NCBI RefSeq assembly: GCF_000374145.1
Contig: NZ_KB893653.1
Location: 443,495 to 507,494 of the forward strand
Reading direction: 5' to 3'
DNA length: 64,000 nucleotides
DNA from: Neomegalonema perideroedes DSM 15528
GTDB lineage: Bacteria > Pseudomonadota > Alphaproteobacteria > Rhodobacterales > Rhodobacteraceae
Below the pieces are notes generated by a model. The model was not told the DNA's origin, searched no databases, and saw nothing but the letters and a program-made list of their open reading frames with translations. The position numbers and the translations under genes were made by a program. This document shows positions 36,913-45,428 of the stretch, piece after piece; position 1 is the first letter of the stretch, and each line of letters starts with the position of its first letter.

Positions 36913-37434
36913 GTGAGGATCGTCGCCCTGTTCGTCGTCGGCGCCGCCTTTGTCGCGACGGCCGCCGCCACAACCGCGGTCGCCCAGGACGCCAGGACGC
37001 GTCTGATGGAGTCGCGCTTCTGGAGCGCCTTCAAAATGCAGCCGGCCGAAGGCTCGGTCTGCTGGGCCGCCACCACGCCCACCCAGTCCAACTACTCCCA
37101 GAATCCGGGAACGGTCGGCGAGACCTTCCTGATGGCCTCCTATCGGCCGCGCGCCGGAGTCTCGGGCGAGATCAGCATCATCTCGGGCGTGCCCTTCGAC
37201 GAATCGCGTCCCGTGACGGTGCAGATCGGCCGTTCGAGCTTCACCCTCTTCGCCGTGGGCGACGGCGCTTGGGTCGAAGGCGAACAGGAGGAGCGCCGCC
37301 TCTTCAGCGCCATGCGCGGCGGCGCCTCCGCCATCGTGACCGCGGGCGTGACGGGCGGCTCGCGGGTCGAGCACACCTTCTCTCTGGCGGGCTTCACGGC
37401 CGCCTCCAACGCGGCGCAGGCCGCCTGCCGCTGA
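36913..37434 (+). CDS. Invasion-associated locus B (IalB)-like secreted protein
   Basis: A 173-residue exported protein: signal peptide to about residue 25 (VAQD), then a domain with SVCWAATTPT near 47 and the C-terminal FSLAGFTAASNAAQAAC, matching the end of the IalB family, which in Bartonella is tied to erythrocyte invasion but is widespread and of unknown function in free-living alphaproteobacteria. The start is the GTG at 36913 with GAGG seven bases upstream. It lies near asparaginase and rlmN, an arrangement seen in related genomes as far as I recall. Confidence 0.75.
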   Translation: MRIVALFVVGAAFVATAAATTAVAQDARTRLMESRFWSAFKMQPAEGSVCWAATTPTQSNYSQNPGTVGETFLMASYRPRAGVSGEISIISGVPFDESRPVTVQIGRSSFTLFAVGDGAWVEGEQEERRLFSAMRGGASAIVTAGVTGGSRVEHTFSLAGFTAASNAAQAACR

Positions 37435-37559
37435 AGGCTTCCCGCCTCCCGGCGCATGGGTGGGCGCCGGAGGACGCGGAAGCGGAAGGATCGCGGAGCG
37501 GCGGCGCGCGAAAAGGGCGTCGCCGCTGATTCGCTCTTGAAACGGGCCTTAAACGGGCC

Positions 37560-38606
37560 TCAGGCGCGCCGGAGTCCGGAGAGGCTTCCGGAGAAGCTCC
37601 CGGCGGGGCGGATCGCGCCCACGACCTCCGAACGGCTGTTGCGAATCGGCGGCTCACGGAGGGATTCCGTCAGAGCTTCGGCGCCCTTCGTCGCGCCGAG
37701 CGCGGTCAGGATCGCCGCCAGAGCCGATTCCGCCGCCCGATTCGCGCCGTCGTCGATCTTCAGCGCCAGACCTACGCCGCGTCCCGGCAGAATCGCCGTG
37801 AAGACGCCGTCCGCCCCGACCTTCACCACAGCCTCCTCCGGCAGAGCCTCGGTCAGCCGCGTGCAGGCCCGGCCCTCGCCCGCGATGAGGAAGGGATGGG
37901 CCTTCATCGCCCGCCTCAGACGCAGCTGGGCGGCGTCATGGGAATCGCCGTCTCCGGCGGCGGCGAATCCGGCCATGGCCCGGGCCACTCCCGCCAGAGA
38001 AGCCGTGAAGTTCGGCGCCGCGCAGCCGTCCACGCCATAGGCGGGAACCGCGTCCTGACCCGTGGCCTCGGCGAAGGCCGCGCCCACGGCGCGCTGAGTC
38101 GGGGCTTCGGGATCGAGGTAATCCGCCGGAGCCGCCTTCAGATGGCGCGTGAGGGTCAGGAAGCCGCCATGCTTGCCCGAGCAATTATGATGCAGTCGGC
38201 AAGGCTTCTCGCCGGTTCCGCGCAGACGCTCGGCTTCGGCCTTGTCGCTCGGATCCTGCGGGCCGCAGCCGAGATCGGATTCGCCGAGGCCCAGACGCTC
38301 CAGCCATGCGGAGACCCGCCGCACATGCTCATGCGAGCCCTCATGCGAGGCGCAGGAGAGCGCCAGATGCTCCGAAGTCAGGCCATAGGCTTCGGCGGCG
38401 CCTGAGGAGACGAGCGGAATCGCCTGAATCATCTTCACCGCCGAGCGCGGGAAGATCCGGCGCTCGACGTCGCCGAGGGCGAAGATCAGCTCTCCGTCCG
38501 GCCCGGCCACGGCGACCGCGCCGCGATGGAGGTTCTCCGTGATCTCGCCGCCTTTGCGGTCGCGGCGGGTGGTTTCGACGAGGATGGGGTTGACGGAATC
38601 GGACAT
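37560..38606 (-). CDS. Asparaginase (class 3, Rhizobium etli-like)
   Basis: Hydrolyses asparagine to aspartate and ammonia. The 348-residue protein belongs to the PF06089 family, unrelated to E. coli AnsA/AnsB. Key features: [10 protein letters not shown] (Ser-x-x-Lys catalytic pair near 54-57), [11 protein letters not shown] near 85, [10 protein letters not shown] (metal/active-site Cys and Lys near 140) and [11 protein letters not shown] near 191. GGGAGG precedes the ATG at 38606. It diverges from rlmN, with 133 bases between the two starts. Confidence 0.88.
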   Translation of the reverse strand: MSDSVNPILVETTRRDRKGGEITENLHRGAVAVAGPDGELIFALGDVERRIFPRSAVKMIQAIPLVSSGAAEAYGLTSEHLALSCASHEGSHEHVRRVSAWLERLGLGESDLGCGPQDPSDKAEAERLRGTGEKPCRLHHNCSGKHGGFLTLTRHLKAAPADYLDPEAPTQRAVGAAFAEATGQDAVPAYGVDGCAAPNFTASLAGVARAMAGFAAAGDGDSHDAAQLRLRRAMKAHPFLIAGEGRACTRLTEALPEEAVVKVGADGVFTAILPGRGVGLALKIDDGANRAAESALAAILTALGATKGAEALTESLREPPIRNSRSEVVGAIRPAGSFSGSLSGLRRA

Positions 38607-38641
38607 ATGGAGGCGCCTCCCTGAAAGTCGCGCGCGATGTT

Positions 38642-38670
38642 TTGCGCAAGGAGCGCAGGCGCGCTATATT
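38642..38670 (+). promoter_or_regulatory. Candidate promoter of rlmN
   Basis: TTGCGC (38642-38647) and TATATT (38665-38670) are separated by 17 bases, about 70 bases upstream of the rlmN start in an otherwise GC-rich gap. The -10 is good, the -35 weak. Confidence 0.35.
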
Positions 38671-38739
38671 AAGCCTTCAGACGGCGGGGGCCAGAGGCTC
38701 CGCGCCCTTTTCGTCTTTCGCATTCCGGAGATTCCGCCC

Positions 38740-39969
38740 ATGACGCCCGCTCAGGCCGTCGCCCTTCCCTCGACCGCGCCGCAAGCCGAGGCTCTGGCGC
38801 CTGATTTCCGCGTCGCGCCGCGCAAGGTCTCGGATTCGGCGAACAACCTCATCGGCATGACCCGCGAGCGCATGCTTGAGGCCCTGATGGCCTTCGGCAT
38901 GGACGTCAAAGCCGCCAAAATGCGCCGCGCGCAGATCTGGTCCTGGCTTTATCAGCGCGGGGCCCGGAATTTCGACGAGATGACCAATCTCGGCAAGGGC
39001 CTGCGGACGGAGCTCGCTCAGGCCTTCCAGATCGCGCGCCCCGAGATCACCACGCGTCAGATCAGCTCCGACGGGACGCGCAAATATCTCCTGCGCATCG
39101 AGGGCGGCCATGAGGTCGAGGCGGTTTACATCCCCGAAGAGGATCGCGGCACGCTTTGCGTCTCTTCTCAGGTGGGCTGCACCCTGACCTGCACCTTCTG
39201 CCACACCGGCACGCAGAAGCTGGTCCGCAACCTCACCCCGGCGGAGATCGTGGGTCAGGCTCTGGTCTGCCGCGACGATCTTGAAGAATGGCCGCGCCCC
39301 GGCGAGAAGATCGACGACCGTCGCCGCATCACGAACATCGTGCTGATGGGCATGGGCGAGCCGCTTTACAACCTCGACGCCGTGCGCGACGCCATGGCCA
39401 TCGTCATGGACGGCGAGGGCTTCAGCCTCAGCCGCCGCCGCGTGACGCTCTCGACCTCGGGCGTGGCCCCGGAGATCTTGCGCGCGGGCGAAGAAATCGG
39501 GTGCTTGCTGGCGATCTCGCTGCATGCGACGACGGATGAAGTCCGCGATAAGCTGGTTCCGATCAATAAGAAATGGAACATCGAGACTCTGCTGAACGCG
39601 GTGCGGGCCTATCCGCGCCTCTCGAACTCCGAGCGCGTGACCTTTGAGTATGTCATGCTCAAGGACGTGAACGATTCCGACGCCGACGCCCGACGGCTGG
39701 TGCGGCTGATCGCGGGGATCCCCGCCAAGATCAACCTCATTCCCTTCAACCCTTGGCCGGGCACGATCTACGAATGCTCCAGCTGGGAGCGGATCGAATC
39801 CTTCGCCGAGATCGTCAATCGCGCGGGCTACGCAAGCCCGATCCGCACGCCGCGCGGCCGCGACATCCTCGCCGCCTGCGGACAGCTGAAGTCGGCCACC
39901 GAGCGGGCGCGCAATCCGCGCCGGGCGGGGGCCGCTCCGGAGGCCGCCCAAGAGGCCGAAGCCTCCTGA
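38740..39969 (+). CDS. rlmN: Dual-specificity 23S rRNA/tRNA methyltransferase RlmN
   Basis: A radical-SAM enzyme that methylates C2 of A2503 in 23S rRNA and A37 in some tRNAs. Of 409 residues, the radical-SAM cluster motif CTLTCTFC has Cys147, Cys151 and Cys154; Cys380 (ILAACGQL) matches the second catalytic cysteine, and the first is in the SDGTRKYLL[10 protein letters not shown] region. The ATG at 38740 is selected for GGAG nine bases upstream and family fit; the frame is open upstream to 38539 across the asparaginase start. Residues past 385 form a short Ala/Glu tail. Confidence 0.95.
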   Translation: MTPAQAVALPSTAPQAEALAPDFRVAPRKVSDSANNLIGMTRERMLEALMAFGMDVKAAKMRRAQIWSWLYQRGARNFDEMTNLGKGLRTELAQAFQIARPEITTRQISSDGTRKYLLRIEGGHEVEAVYIPEEDRGTLCVSSQVGCTLTCTFCHTGTQKLVRNLTPAEIVGQALVCRDDLEEWPRPGEKIDDRRRITNIVLMGMGEPLYNLDAVRDAMAIVMDGEGFSLSRRRVTLSTSGVAPEILRAGEEIGCLLAISLHATTDEVRDKLVPINKKWNIETLLNAVRAYPRLSNSERVTFEYVMLKDVNDSDADARRLVRLIAGIPAKINLIPFNPWPGTIYECSSWERIESFAEIVNRAGYASPIRTPRGRDILAACGQLKSATERARNPRRAGAAPEAAQEAEAS

Positions 39970-39984
39970 GCGGCGGAGGGCTTG

Positions 39985-40086
39985 AGAGCGCTTTCCAGCG
40001 AAGCTGACCAAGCTTCGCGTCGCGAAAGCGCGATGAAATAAAGACTTGGAGCGTTTGAACGACCCAATTGGGTCGGAAAGCGCTCT
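39985..40086. repeat. Nested palindromic element downstream of rlmN
   Basis: Outer arms AGAGCGCTTTCC (39985-39996) and GGAAAGCGCTCT (40075-40086) are a perfect 12-bp inverted repeat. Inside are GCGAAGCT (39998-40005) with AGCTTCGC (40011-40018), and a perfect 16-bp palindrome at 40060-40075 centred on AATT. It lies between convergent rlmN and the EthD-like gene and overlaps the last codon of the latter. It looks like a dispersed intergenic repeat or a two-way terminator. Confidence 0.6.
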
Positions 40087-40393
40087 AAGCCGGCTTCGAG
40101 TCGAAGACCACGAGATCCACGCCGCCGGTGGCGAAATTCGGAATGTCGCCGGCGGCGGCTTGTCCGTCCGGCGTGGCGAGGCCCGCCTGCAAGGCGGCCA
40201 GCGAGTCGAATTCCAGCACGGCCACCTTATAGACGTCCTGCGCTCCGGCGACGGCGGTCACGGGGCCGTCGCTGACCGTATAGCCGCGCAGGCCGGGGAT
40301 CTTGCGGGCGAGAGGCGCGTGAGTCGCCGTATAATAGGCGTCGAACGCGGCCTTATCCTTAGGCGTCTTATAGAAAGCGACCAGACGAGCCAT
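40085..40393 (-). CDS. EthD-like small protein
   Basis: A 102-residue protein with the EthD/dimeric alpha-beta barrel pattern: MARLVAFYKTPKDKAAFDAYYTATHAPLARKIPGLRGYTV, where YYxxTHxPL and the following PGL are the family marks. EthD-like proteins are ferredoxin-fold dimers; EthD itself is needed for ether degradation, but most members have no known role. AGGAGG lies well placed before the ATG at 40393. Monocistronic. Confidence 0.82.
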   Translation of the reverse strand: MARLVAFYKTPKDKAAFDAYYTATHAPLARKIPGLRGYTVSDGPVTAVAGAQDVYKVAVLEFDSLAALQAGLATPDGQAAAGDIPNFATGGVDLVVFDSKPA

Positions 40394-40507
40394 AGGGTTT
40401 CCTCCTGATTTATCTTCATTGAAGCTCTCCGGAATGGTGAGGGGGCGGCTCCGAAGGGTCAAGCGCTCCCGGCCCCGACCAAGGTCCGCCGCAGACCAAA
40501 GCATGAG

Positions 40508-40538
40508 GCGCCGCCGAAGCCTTGAGCCTTGGCGGCGC
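40508..40538 (-). terminator. Hairpin after the YjhX-like gene
   Basis: GCGCCGCC (40508-40515) pairs with GGCGGCGC (40531-40538) across a 15-base loop, nine bases past the YjhX-like stop. No T tract on the minus strand, so efficiency is uncertain. Confidence 0.45.
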
Positions 40539-40546
40539 TTTGGGGT

Positions 40547-40801
40547 TCAGCGGTTGTCGAGCTGCGCCCGCACGGCCTTCAGCCCCTCCGGCGAGATGCG
40601 GTAGGGGCCGCCGTTCCGCGAGGCGATCAGCCTGCGGCGGCGCAGTTTCCGAAACACCGCCAGCGTGCAGTCGGCGAGGGTCCAGCCTTCGCGCGTGACG
40701 CATTCCGCCGCGAAGACGCGGCCTTTCTCTTGTTCATGGCGGATGACGCCGCCTTGCGCGAGCGCATGGAGCGTCCGTTGTTCGAGCTTTGAGATATTCA
40801 T
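40547..40801 (-). CDS. YjhX/TopAI (UPF0386) family protein
   Basis: An 84-residue protein that reads as a full-length UPF0386 member: [23 protein letters not shown], then [19 protein letters not shown] and a C terminus AVRAQLDNR. The E. coli relative YjhX (TopAI) inhibits topoisomerase I and is neutralised by the acetyltransferase-like YjhQ. Here no YjhQ-like gene is adjacent: the neighbours are the EthD-like and lipoprotein genes. The winged-helix-like layout suggests nucleic-acid binding. Whether it acts as a toxin in this organism is unknown. Confidence 0.85.
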   Translation of the reverse strand: MNISKLEQRTLHALAQGGVIRHEQEKGRVFAAECVTREGWTLADCTLAVFRKLRRRRLIASRNGGPYRISPEGLKAVRAQLDNR

Positions 40802-40966
40802 GGAGAGGTCCGGGATTCGGCATGCCGAAATTCTCCGAAGCGCGAGGCTCCGGAGGCGAATCAGGCCGACGGCGCGAAAGACGCGGCGTCAGCGGCGGAT
40901 CGCAATCCCCGACATCTATGCTCCTCTGGCGCGGCGGGCCCCGATGGGGCGGCCGTGAGGATGAAA

Positions 40967-40997
40967 GAAGGCGCGAAGGATGATCCTCCGCGCCTTC
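40967..40997 (-). terminator. Terminator of the lipoprotein gene
   Basis: GAAGGCGCG (40967-40975) pairs with CGCGCCTTC (40989-40997), with further pairing inside (AGGAT/ATCCT). On the minus strand TTTC follows. It starts 29 bases past the lipoprotein stop. Confidence 0.7.
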
Positions 40998-41026
40998 GGG
41001 GTCAAGTCCGGATCTGCCGGAGCCTC

Positions 41027-42520
41027 TTAGCCGGGGCCTTTGCGGGCGGCGGCGATGAGCTGCTTCACGCCGTCGAGGGCGCCTTCGGCGGCGTATCCGG
41101 CGTCTTCGCCCCAGGCGCCGTCGAGGGCGCCGCGCGGGACTTCGTTCTCTTGCAGCACCTGCCCGACGCCGCCGCCGAGCGCGTCTTCAAGCCGCCAAGT
41201 GATGCTGATCACGTCGCCGCCGGAGCCGGGCTTCTTCTCGACCTGTCCCGCGAGGACCATGGCGCCGGGGGTGCCCTCGGGGACGATGCGCTCGCCCGCG
41301 CTGATGAGCAATTGGCGCAAAGCCGCGCTCAGGCTGCGGTCGCCGTCGCCGGGGGCGCCGAAGACGCCCCGGAAGGCGATGGGCGCGTTGGCCGTCGAGG
41401 CGATGGGCGTCGGCGCGCCGAAGCCTCCGCCCGCGGAAGGCGCCGGAGCCGGGGGAGGGGGCGCGGCGGGCGCCGGAGTCGGAGGCGCATAGGTCGGGGC
41501 GGGCGCGGGGGGCGGCGCCGGCTGCGCGACGGGCTGGGGTTGGGGCTGGAGGATCGGCGGCGCGGCCGGTTCGGGCCGGACCGCGACGAGGGCCGTCGGC
41601 GGGCGCGTGGCCGGGGACGGCGCGGAGACGGGAGGCGCCCCGACCGGCCCGAGCGAGAATCCGCCGCTCTGCGCCAGAACCGGAGCCGCAGGCGGCCGGG
41701 CGGGCGTCGGCGCAGGCGCCGCGAAGCTCGGGGCGACGGCGGCGGGCGGCGGCGGCGGACGGGAGACCGGCGCGGCGGGCGCAGGCGTCGGAAGGGAGGG
41801 CGCGAAGACGAGAGGCGCGGAGGCGGGCGCGGACGCCGGGCCTGAAGCGGGGCCCGGGCCGAAGGAGACGGCGCCGCTGCGGATCGGGGCGGGGGCGGGC
41901 GTCGGGGCGATTCCGCCCGAAACGCCGCCCGAGAGTCCGCGCGCCAGACGCTCGGCGCTGCGGCGGCCCACGGCGACCAGAGATTCGTCGCTCAAAGCGG
42001 ACCAAGGGTCGATTCCCGGCTGAGCGACGAAGGCCTGACGCTCGAAGGCCTGATCCAGCGTGCGCCCGACGGAATCCATCAGCCGCCATTCCAGCAGCAG
42101 CGCGCCGCCTTCCAGAAAGGCGCGGCATTCCAGCCGATAGCTCTGGGGCGCGGCGGAGAAGGCCGCCTGATCCACCCGCAGCCCCAAGGCCGAGGACATC
42201 GCCTCGCGGATGACGTAGCCGCGATCCTGCGGCGCGCCCTCGACGGGCAGCACCGCGATATGGCGTCCGGCGGGCGTGACGAGCAATTCCGCTCCGAGCG
42301 GCGGGGCGCTGAGCTGCGGCGTCGCCACGATGGAGGGCGGCTTGACGAGCGTCGCCGGGCCTCCGGCGAAGGGATGGACCGGCGCCTCGGGAATGGCGGA
42401 GCGGCCCCGGAAGAGCGATTGCGTGAATTCGCATCCGGTCAGCGTGGTCGCGGTCAGCAGCGCCAGCGCCAGAGGGCGAAGACGGACAGGGCGCGAAGCG
42501 GAAGACGAAGGACGGTTCAT
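41027..42520 (-). CDS. Lipoprotein with two related domains and a Pro/Ala linker
   Basis: A 497-residue lipoprotein: signal peptide with lipobox TLTGC (Cys30). Residues about 85-195 and 385-492 look like two copies of one domain; compare SYRLECRAFLEGGALLLEWRL with AMVLAGQVEKKPG...ISITWRL, each followed by a Glu-containing strand and a C-terminal helix (RRSAERLARGL / ALDGVKQLIAAA). Between them lies about 190 residues of Pro/Ala-rich linker. I know no function; similar lipoproteins near pgeF occur in Rhodobacterales as far as I recall. The ATG is at 42520. Confidence 0.7.
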   Translation of the reverse strand: MNRPSSSASRPVRLRPLALALLTATTLTGCEFTQSLFRGRSAIPEAPVHPFAGGPATLVKPPSIVATPQLSAPPLGAELLVTPAGRHIAVLPVEGAPQDRGYVIREAMSSALGLRVDQAAFSAAPQSYRLECRAFLEGGALLLEWRLMDSVGRTLDQAFERQAFVAQPGIDPWSALSDESLVAVGRRSAERLARGLSGGVSGGIAPTPAPAPIRSGAVSFGPGPASGPASAPASAPLVFAPSLPTPAPAAPVSRPPPPPAAVAPSFAAPAPTPARPPAAPVLAQSGGFSLGPVGAPPVSAPSPATRPPTALVAVRPEPAAPPILQPQPQPVAQPAPPPAPAPTYAPPTPAPAAPPPPAPAPSAGGGFGAPTPIASTANAPIAFRGVFGAPGDGDRSLSAALRQLLISAGERIVPEGTPGAMVLAGQVEKKPGSGGDVISITWRLEDALGGGVGQVLQENEVPRGALDGAWGEDAGYAAEGALDGVKQLIAAARKGPG

Positions 42521-42692
42521 GGCGGCGCCTATCCTCGAAAATGCGGTCGGAGCGCCGCGAAGATAGGCTCAAGAGCGTTAACCGGTCGTTGACCGGACTT
42601 GCGCGGATTTTCATCCGAAAACCGCGCGGAGCGCGCCAAGATCCGCCCCCGGCGAAGGATTCCGCCGCCGGAGCGGCCTCGGAGCCTCGCCT

Positions 42693-43481
42693 TCAGGCGG
42701 GGTTCAGCGCGATGGCCGACAGCTGGCGCCCATAATCGGGCTCGCCCCAATGGAGCGCGCGGCGATTGCTGAAATAGGTCATGGCCCCGCCGTAGGTGCA
42801 GAGCCCGAGCGCCTGCGCCTGCCCGACTCCCGCCCTCTTCAGCCGCGCGAGGACGTAGCCCGGCAGATCGAAGCGCCAGCGTTCGGGATCGGCGTGGTCT
42901 TCGGCGAAGAAGGCCGCCGCCTCCGCCCCGCTTTCGAGAAACTGGGCGCGGAACTCCCCGGAGACCTGATAATTGCGCTGCGAGATGCAAGGCCCCACCA
43001 CGGCGCGGATGCGTCCCCGCTCGGCGCCGAGCTCGGCCATGGCCTCCACCGTCGCCTCCAGCACGCCGCCGAGCGCGCCTTTCCAGCCCGCATGCGCCGC
43101 CCCCACCACCCGCGCCTGACGATCGGCGAAGAGGATGGGCGCGCAATCGGCGGTCAGGATTCCCAAGGCGATCCCCGGAACGCGCGTGACGAGGGCGTCG
43201 GCCTCCGGCGCCTGATCGGGCGCCCAAGGCGCCTCGACGACCACGGCGGCCGCGCTGTGGATCTGAAAGGCGGAGACGAGGGCTTCGGGCGGCGCGTTCA
43301 GGGCTTGGGCGACCCGGGCGCGGTTTTCGGCCACTTGTTCGGGGCGGTCGGCCTTGGCGCCGCGTCCGCATTGCAGAGAAGCGTAGATTCCTGAGGAGAC
43401 GCCGCCCTCTCGCCCGAAGAAGCCATGGCGGATCTCGGGGCGCTCCAAAGGGGCGGCGCGCTGGAAGGGCGGATGAAGCAT
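42693..43481 (-). CDS. pgeF: PgeF/YfiH family multicopper-oxidase-like (laccase domain) protein
   Basis: A 262-residue member of the YfiH/PgeF family (PF02578). Metal-site residues are visible: QIHSAAAV (His74), LTADCAPIL (Cys near 112) and AAHAGWKGALGG (His near 129), with GPCISQRNYQV further on. The family was described as polyphenol oxidase and later as purine nucleoside-acting enzymes and, in E. coli, as an editing factor for peptidoglycan peptides (PgeF). It lies 172 bases upstream of the lipoprotein gene on the same strand. Confidence 0.9.
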   Translation of the reverse strand: MLHPPFQRAAPLERPEIRHGFFGREGGVSSGIYASLQCGRGAKADRPEQVAENRARVAQALNAPPEALVSAFQIHSAAAVVVEAPWAPDQAPEADALVTRVPGIALGILTADCAPILFADRQARVVGAAHAGWKGALGGVLEATVEAMAELGAERGRIRAVVGPCISQRNYQVSGEFRAQFLESGAEAAAFFAEDHADPERWRFDLPGYVLARLKRAGVGQAQALGLCTYGGAMTYFSNRRALHWGEPDYGRQLSAIALNPA

Positions 43482-43706
43482 AGGACGCTCCTCTTGCGGC
43501 GAATCGTCTTTCTCTAGACCTTCCGTCGGGAGGGCGTCCAGCCTCGCAGGGGCGCTGAGGGCTCAGGAGGGGTCCGAAAGGCGGAGGAGGCCCCCGAAAC
43601 GCAGAAAATCCGTTTCTTTTTCGCCGCGAATCTGTAATTTTCTTTCAAAGATCAGGTCCAAACCGCTCTGGAGGGCGGCGGAGCCCAAGAAAATCACAAG
43701 AGGCGT

Positions 43707-43726
43707 CCCGATCCGCGCGGATCGGG
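43707..43726. promoter_or_regulatory. 20-bp perfect palindrome upstream of the Lrp-family gene
   Basis: CCCGATCCGCGCGGATCGGG is its own reverse complement over 20 bases. It ends 16 bases before the ATG, just upstream of the AACGGAG ribosome site, and is a good candidate for an autoregulatory operator or an mRNA hairpin that affects initiation. Confidence 0.5.
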
Positions 43727-43742
43727 CGCGAACGGAGCCGAT

Positions 43743-44237
43743 ATGCCGGGCGTCAAACTCGATCCCATCGACCGCAAGATTCTCGCCGAGCTTCAGGCCG
43801 ACGGGCGCATGACCAACGTCGACCTCTCCCAGCGCGTGGGGATCTCCGCGCCGCCTTGTCTCCGGCGCATGAGGGCGCTGGAGGAGGAGGGGCTGATCCG
43901 CGGCTATCACGCCGACGTGGACGAGCGCGCTCTCGGCTTCGACGTGATGGTCTTCGCGATGATCGGGCTGAAAAGCCAGGCGGAGGAGGATCTCGAAGCC
44001 TTCGAGGCGTTGGCGCAAAGCTGGCCGCTCGTGCGCGACTGCCATATGCTCAACGGCGAGATCGACTTCATCCTGCGCTGCGTGGCGCCCAATCTCTCGA
44101 CCTTCCAGAAATTCCTGACCGATCATCTGACCTCGGCGCCCAACGTGGCGAGCGTCAAGACGCGCCTCGTGATCCGCACCGCCAAGCGCGAGCCCGGCGT
44201 GCCTTTCGAGCTGCTCGATCAGACCACCTCCGTCTGA
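43743..44237 (+). CDS. Lrp/AsnC family transcriptional regulator
   Basis: A 164-residue regulator. The N-terminal helix-turn-helix (LDPIDRKILAELQADGRMTNVDLSQRVGISAPPCLRRMRALEEEGLI, residues 6-52) is followed by the RAM effector domain (residues about 65-145, DCHMLNGEIDFILRC). Members sense amino acids and often autoregulate. The target is unknown; the upstream 260-base gap holds an AT-rich stretch near 43600-43660 and the 20-bp palindrome. It converges with the dienelactone hydrolase gene. Confidence 0.93.
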   Translation: MPGVKLDPIDRKILAELQADGRMTNVDLSQRVGISAPPCLRRMRALEEEGLIRGYHADVDERALGFDVMVFAMIGLKSQAEEDLEAFEALAQSWPLVRDCHMLNGEIDFILRCVAPNLSTFQKFLTDHLTSAPNVASVKTRLVIRTAKREPGVPFELLDQTTSV

Positions 44238-44283
44238 CGAAGAGGGTCGGGGAGCCCACGAGGCCCCACGAAGCCCCCCCCGG

Positions 44284-44320
44284 GGCCCCCGAACCGCGCG
44301 CCGCCGCGAGGCCGGGGGCC
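44284..44320. terminator. GC-rich hairpin between convergent genes
   Basis: GGCCCCCG (44284-44291) pairs with CGGGGGCC (44313-44320) across 21 bases, between the Lrp-family and dienelactone hydrolase stops. No T tract on either side. Confidence 0.35.
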
Positions 44321-44328
44321 TCCCGTCC

Positions 44329-45243
44329 TCAGGCGAGATGCTTGCGGAACCAATCCAGCGTGCGGGACCACGCCAATTCGGCCGCCGCCTCGTCGTAACG
44401 GGGCGTGGAGTCGTTATGGAAGCCGTGGTTCGTCCCCGGATAGACGTAGCCCTCGTAGATCTTGCCCTCCGCCTTGAGCGCCGCCTCATAGGCGGGCCAT
44501 CCGGCGTTAACGTTGGGGTCGGTCTCGGCGAAATGCAGCAGGAGCGGGGCCTTGATCTTCGGGACGTCCGCCGCCGGCGCCTGACGCCCGTAAAAGGGAA
44601 CCGCCGCCGCCAGTTCGGGATAGGCGACCGCCGCCGCGTTGGAGACTCCGCCGCCATAGCAGAAGCCCGTGATTCCGATCTTATCGGTGGTCAGGTCGCT
44701 GGCGAGCAGGAATTCAACGGCGGCGAAGAAGTCGTTCATCAGCTTGGCCGGATCGACCTGCTGCTGAAGCTCGCGGCCTTTGTCGTCATTGCCGGGATAG
44801 CCGCCGACGGAGGTCAGGCCGTCGGGGGCGAGGGCGACGAATCCGGCCTTGGCGAGGCGCCGGGCCACATCCTCGATATAGGGATTGAGGCCGCGATTCT
44901 CATGGACCACCACCACGCCCGGAACCGGCCCCGTCGCGCCGGTCGGGCGCACGAGATAGCCCCGGACTTCGCCATGTCCGTTCGGCGAGGGATAGCTGAT
45001 ATATTCGGGCAGGATCGCGGGATCGGTGAACTCGACCTGCTGGGCGAGGGCGTAATCCGGCGAGAGGCTGCTCAATAAAGCGGCGGCGGTGAGGCCGCCG
45101 AGGGCGAATTTCCCCGCGCGGTCGAGGAACTCGCGCTTGGTGATGCGGCCATGGACGTAGAAATCATAGAGTTCGAGCAGTTCGGGCGGGAAGTCCTGAG
45201 CCGTGAGGCGGGTCGCGGCGGCTTGGGGGACCGGAGCTGTCAT
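44329..45243 (-). CDS. Dienelactone hydrolase family protein
   Basis: A 304-residue alpha/beta hydrolase. The catalytic triad is Cys in GFCYGGG (near 197), Asp in FAETDPNVN (near 242) and His in GTNHGFHND (near 274). Residues 1 to about 70 form an N-terminal extension with ITKREFLDRAGKFALGGLTAAALLSSLSP, a signal-like segment seen in YghX-type members, so it may be exported. The usual substrates are dienelactones or other small esters; the real one is unknown. GGGAG lies ten bases before the ATG. Confidence 0.88.
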   Translation of the reverse strand: MTAPVPQAAATRLTAQDFPPELLELYDFYVHGRITKREFLDRAGKFALGGLTAAALLSSLSPDYALAQQVEFTDPAILPEYISYPSPNGHGEVRGYLVRPTGATGPVPGVVVVHENRGLNPYIEDVARRLAKAGFVALAPDGLTSVGGYPGNDDKGRELQQQVDPAKLMNDFFAAVEFLLASDLTTDKIGITGFCYGGGVSNAAAVAYPELAAAVPFYGRQAPAADVPKIKAPLLLHFAETDPNVNAGWPAYEAALKAEGKIYEGYVYPGTNHGFHNDSTPRYDEAAAELAWSRTLDWFRKHLA

Positions 45244-45428
45244 GAGGCGTCGTCTCCCTGATCTCTGATCTGAGCGGACAGCCTACAGGCGGGCGCGGCC
45301 CGGCGCCCTTCAAGAAAAGGAGAGCGGAGGATTCCGCGCATCCCGTCCGATCGTTCCCGACTGGTTCCTTGGTGGACATTCGCGCCGGTTCCCCCGATAG
45401 TGCGGACCGGACGACAGGAGCAGCGATC

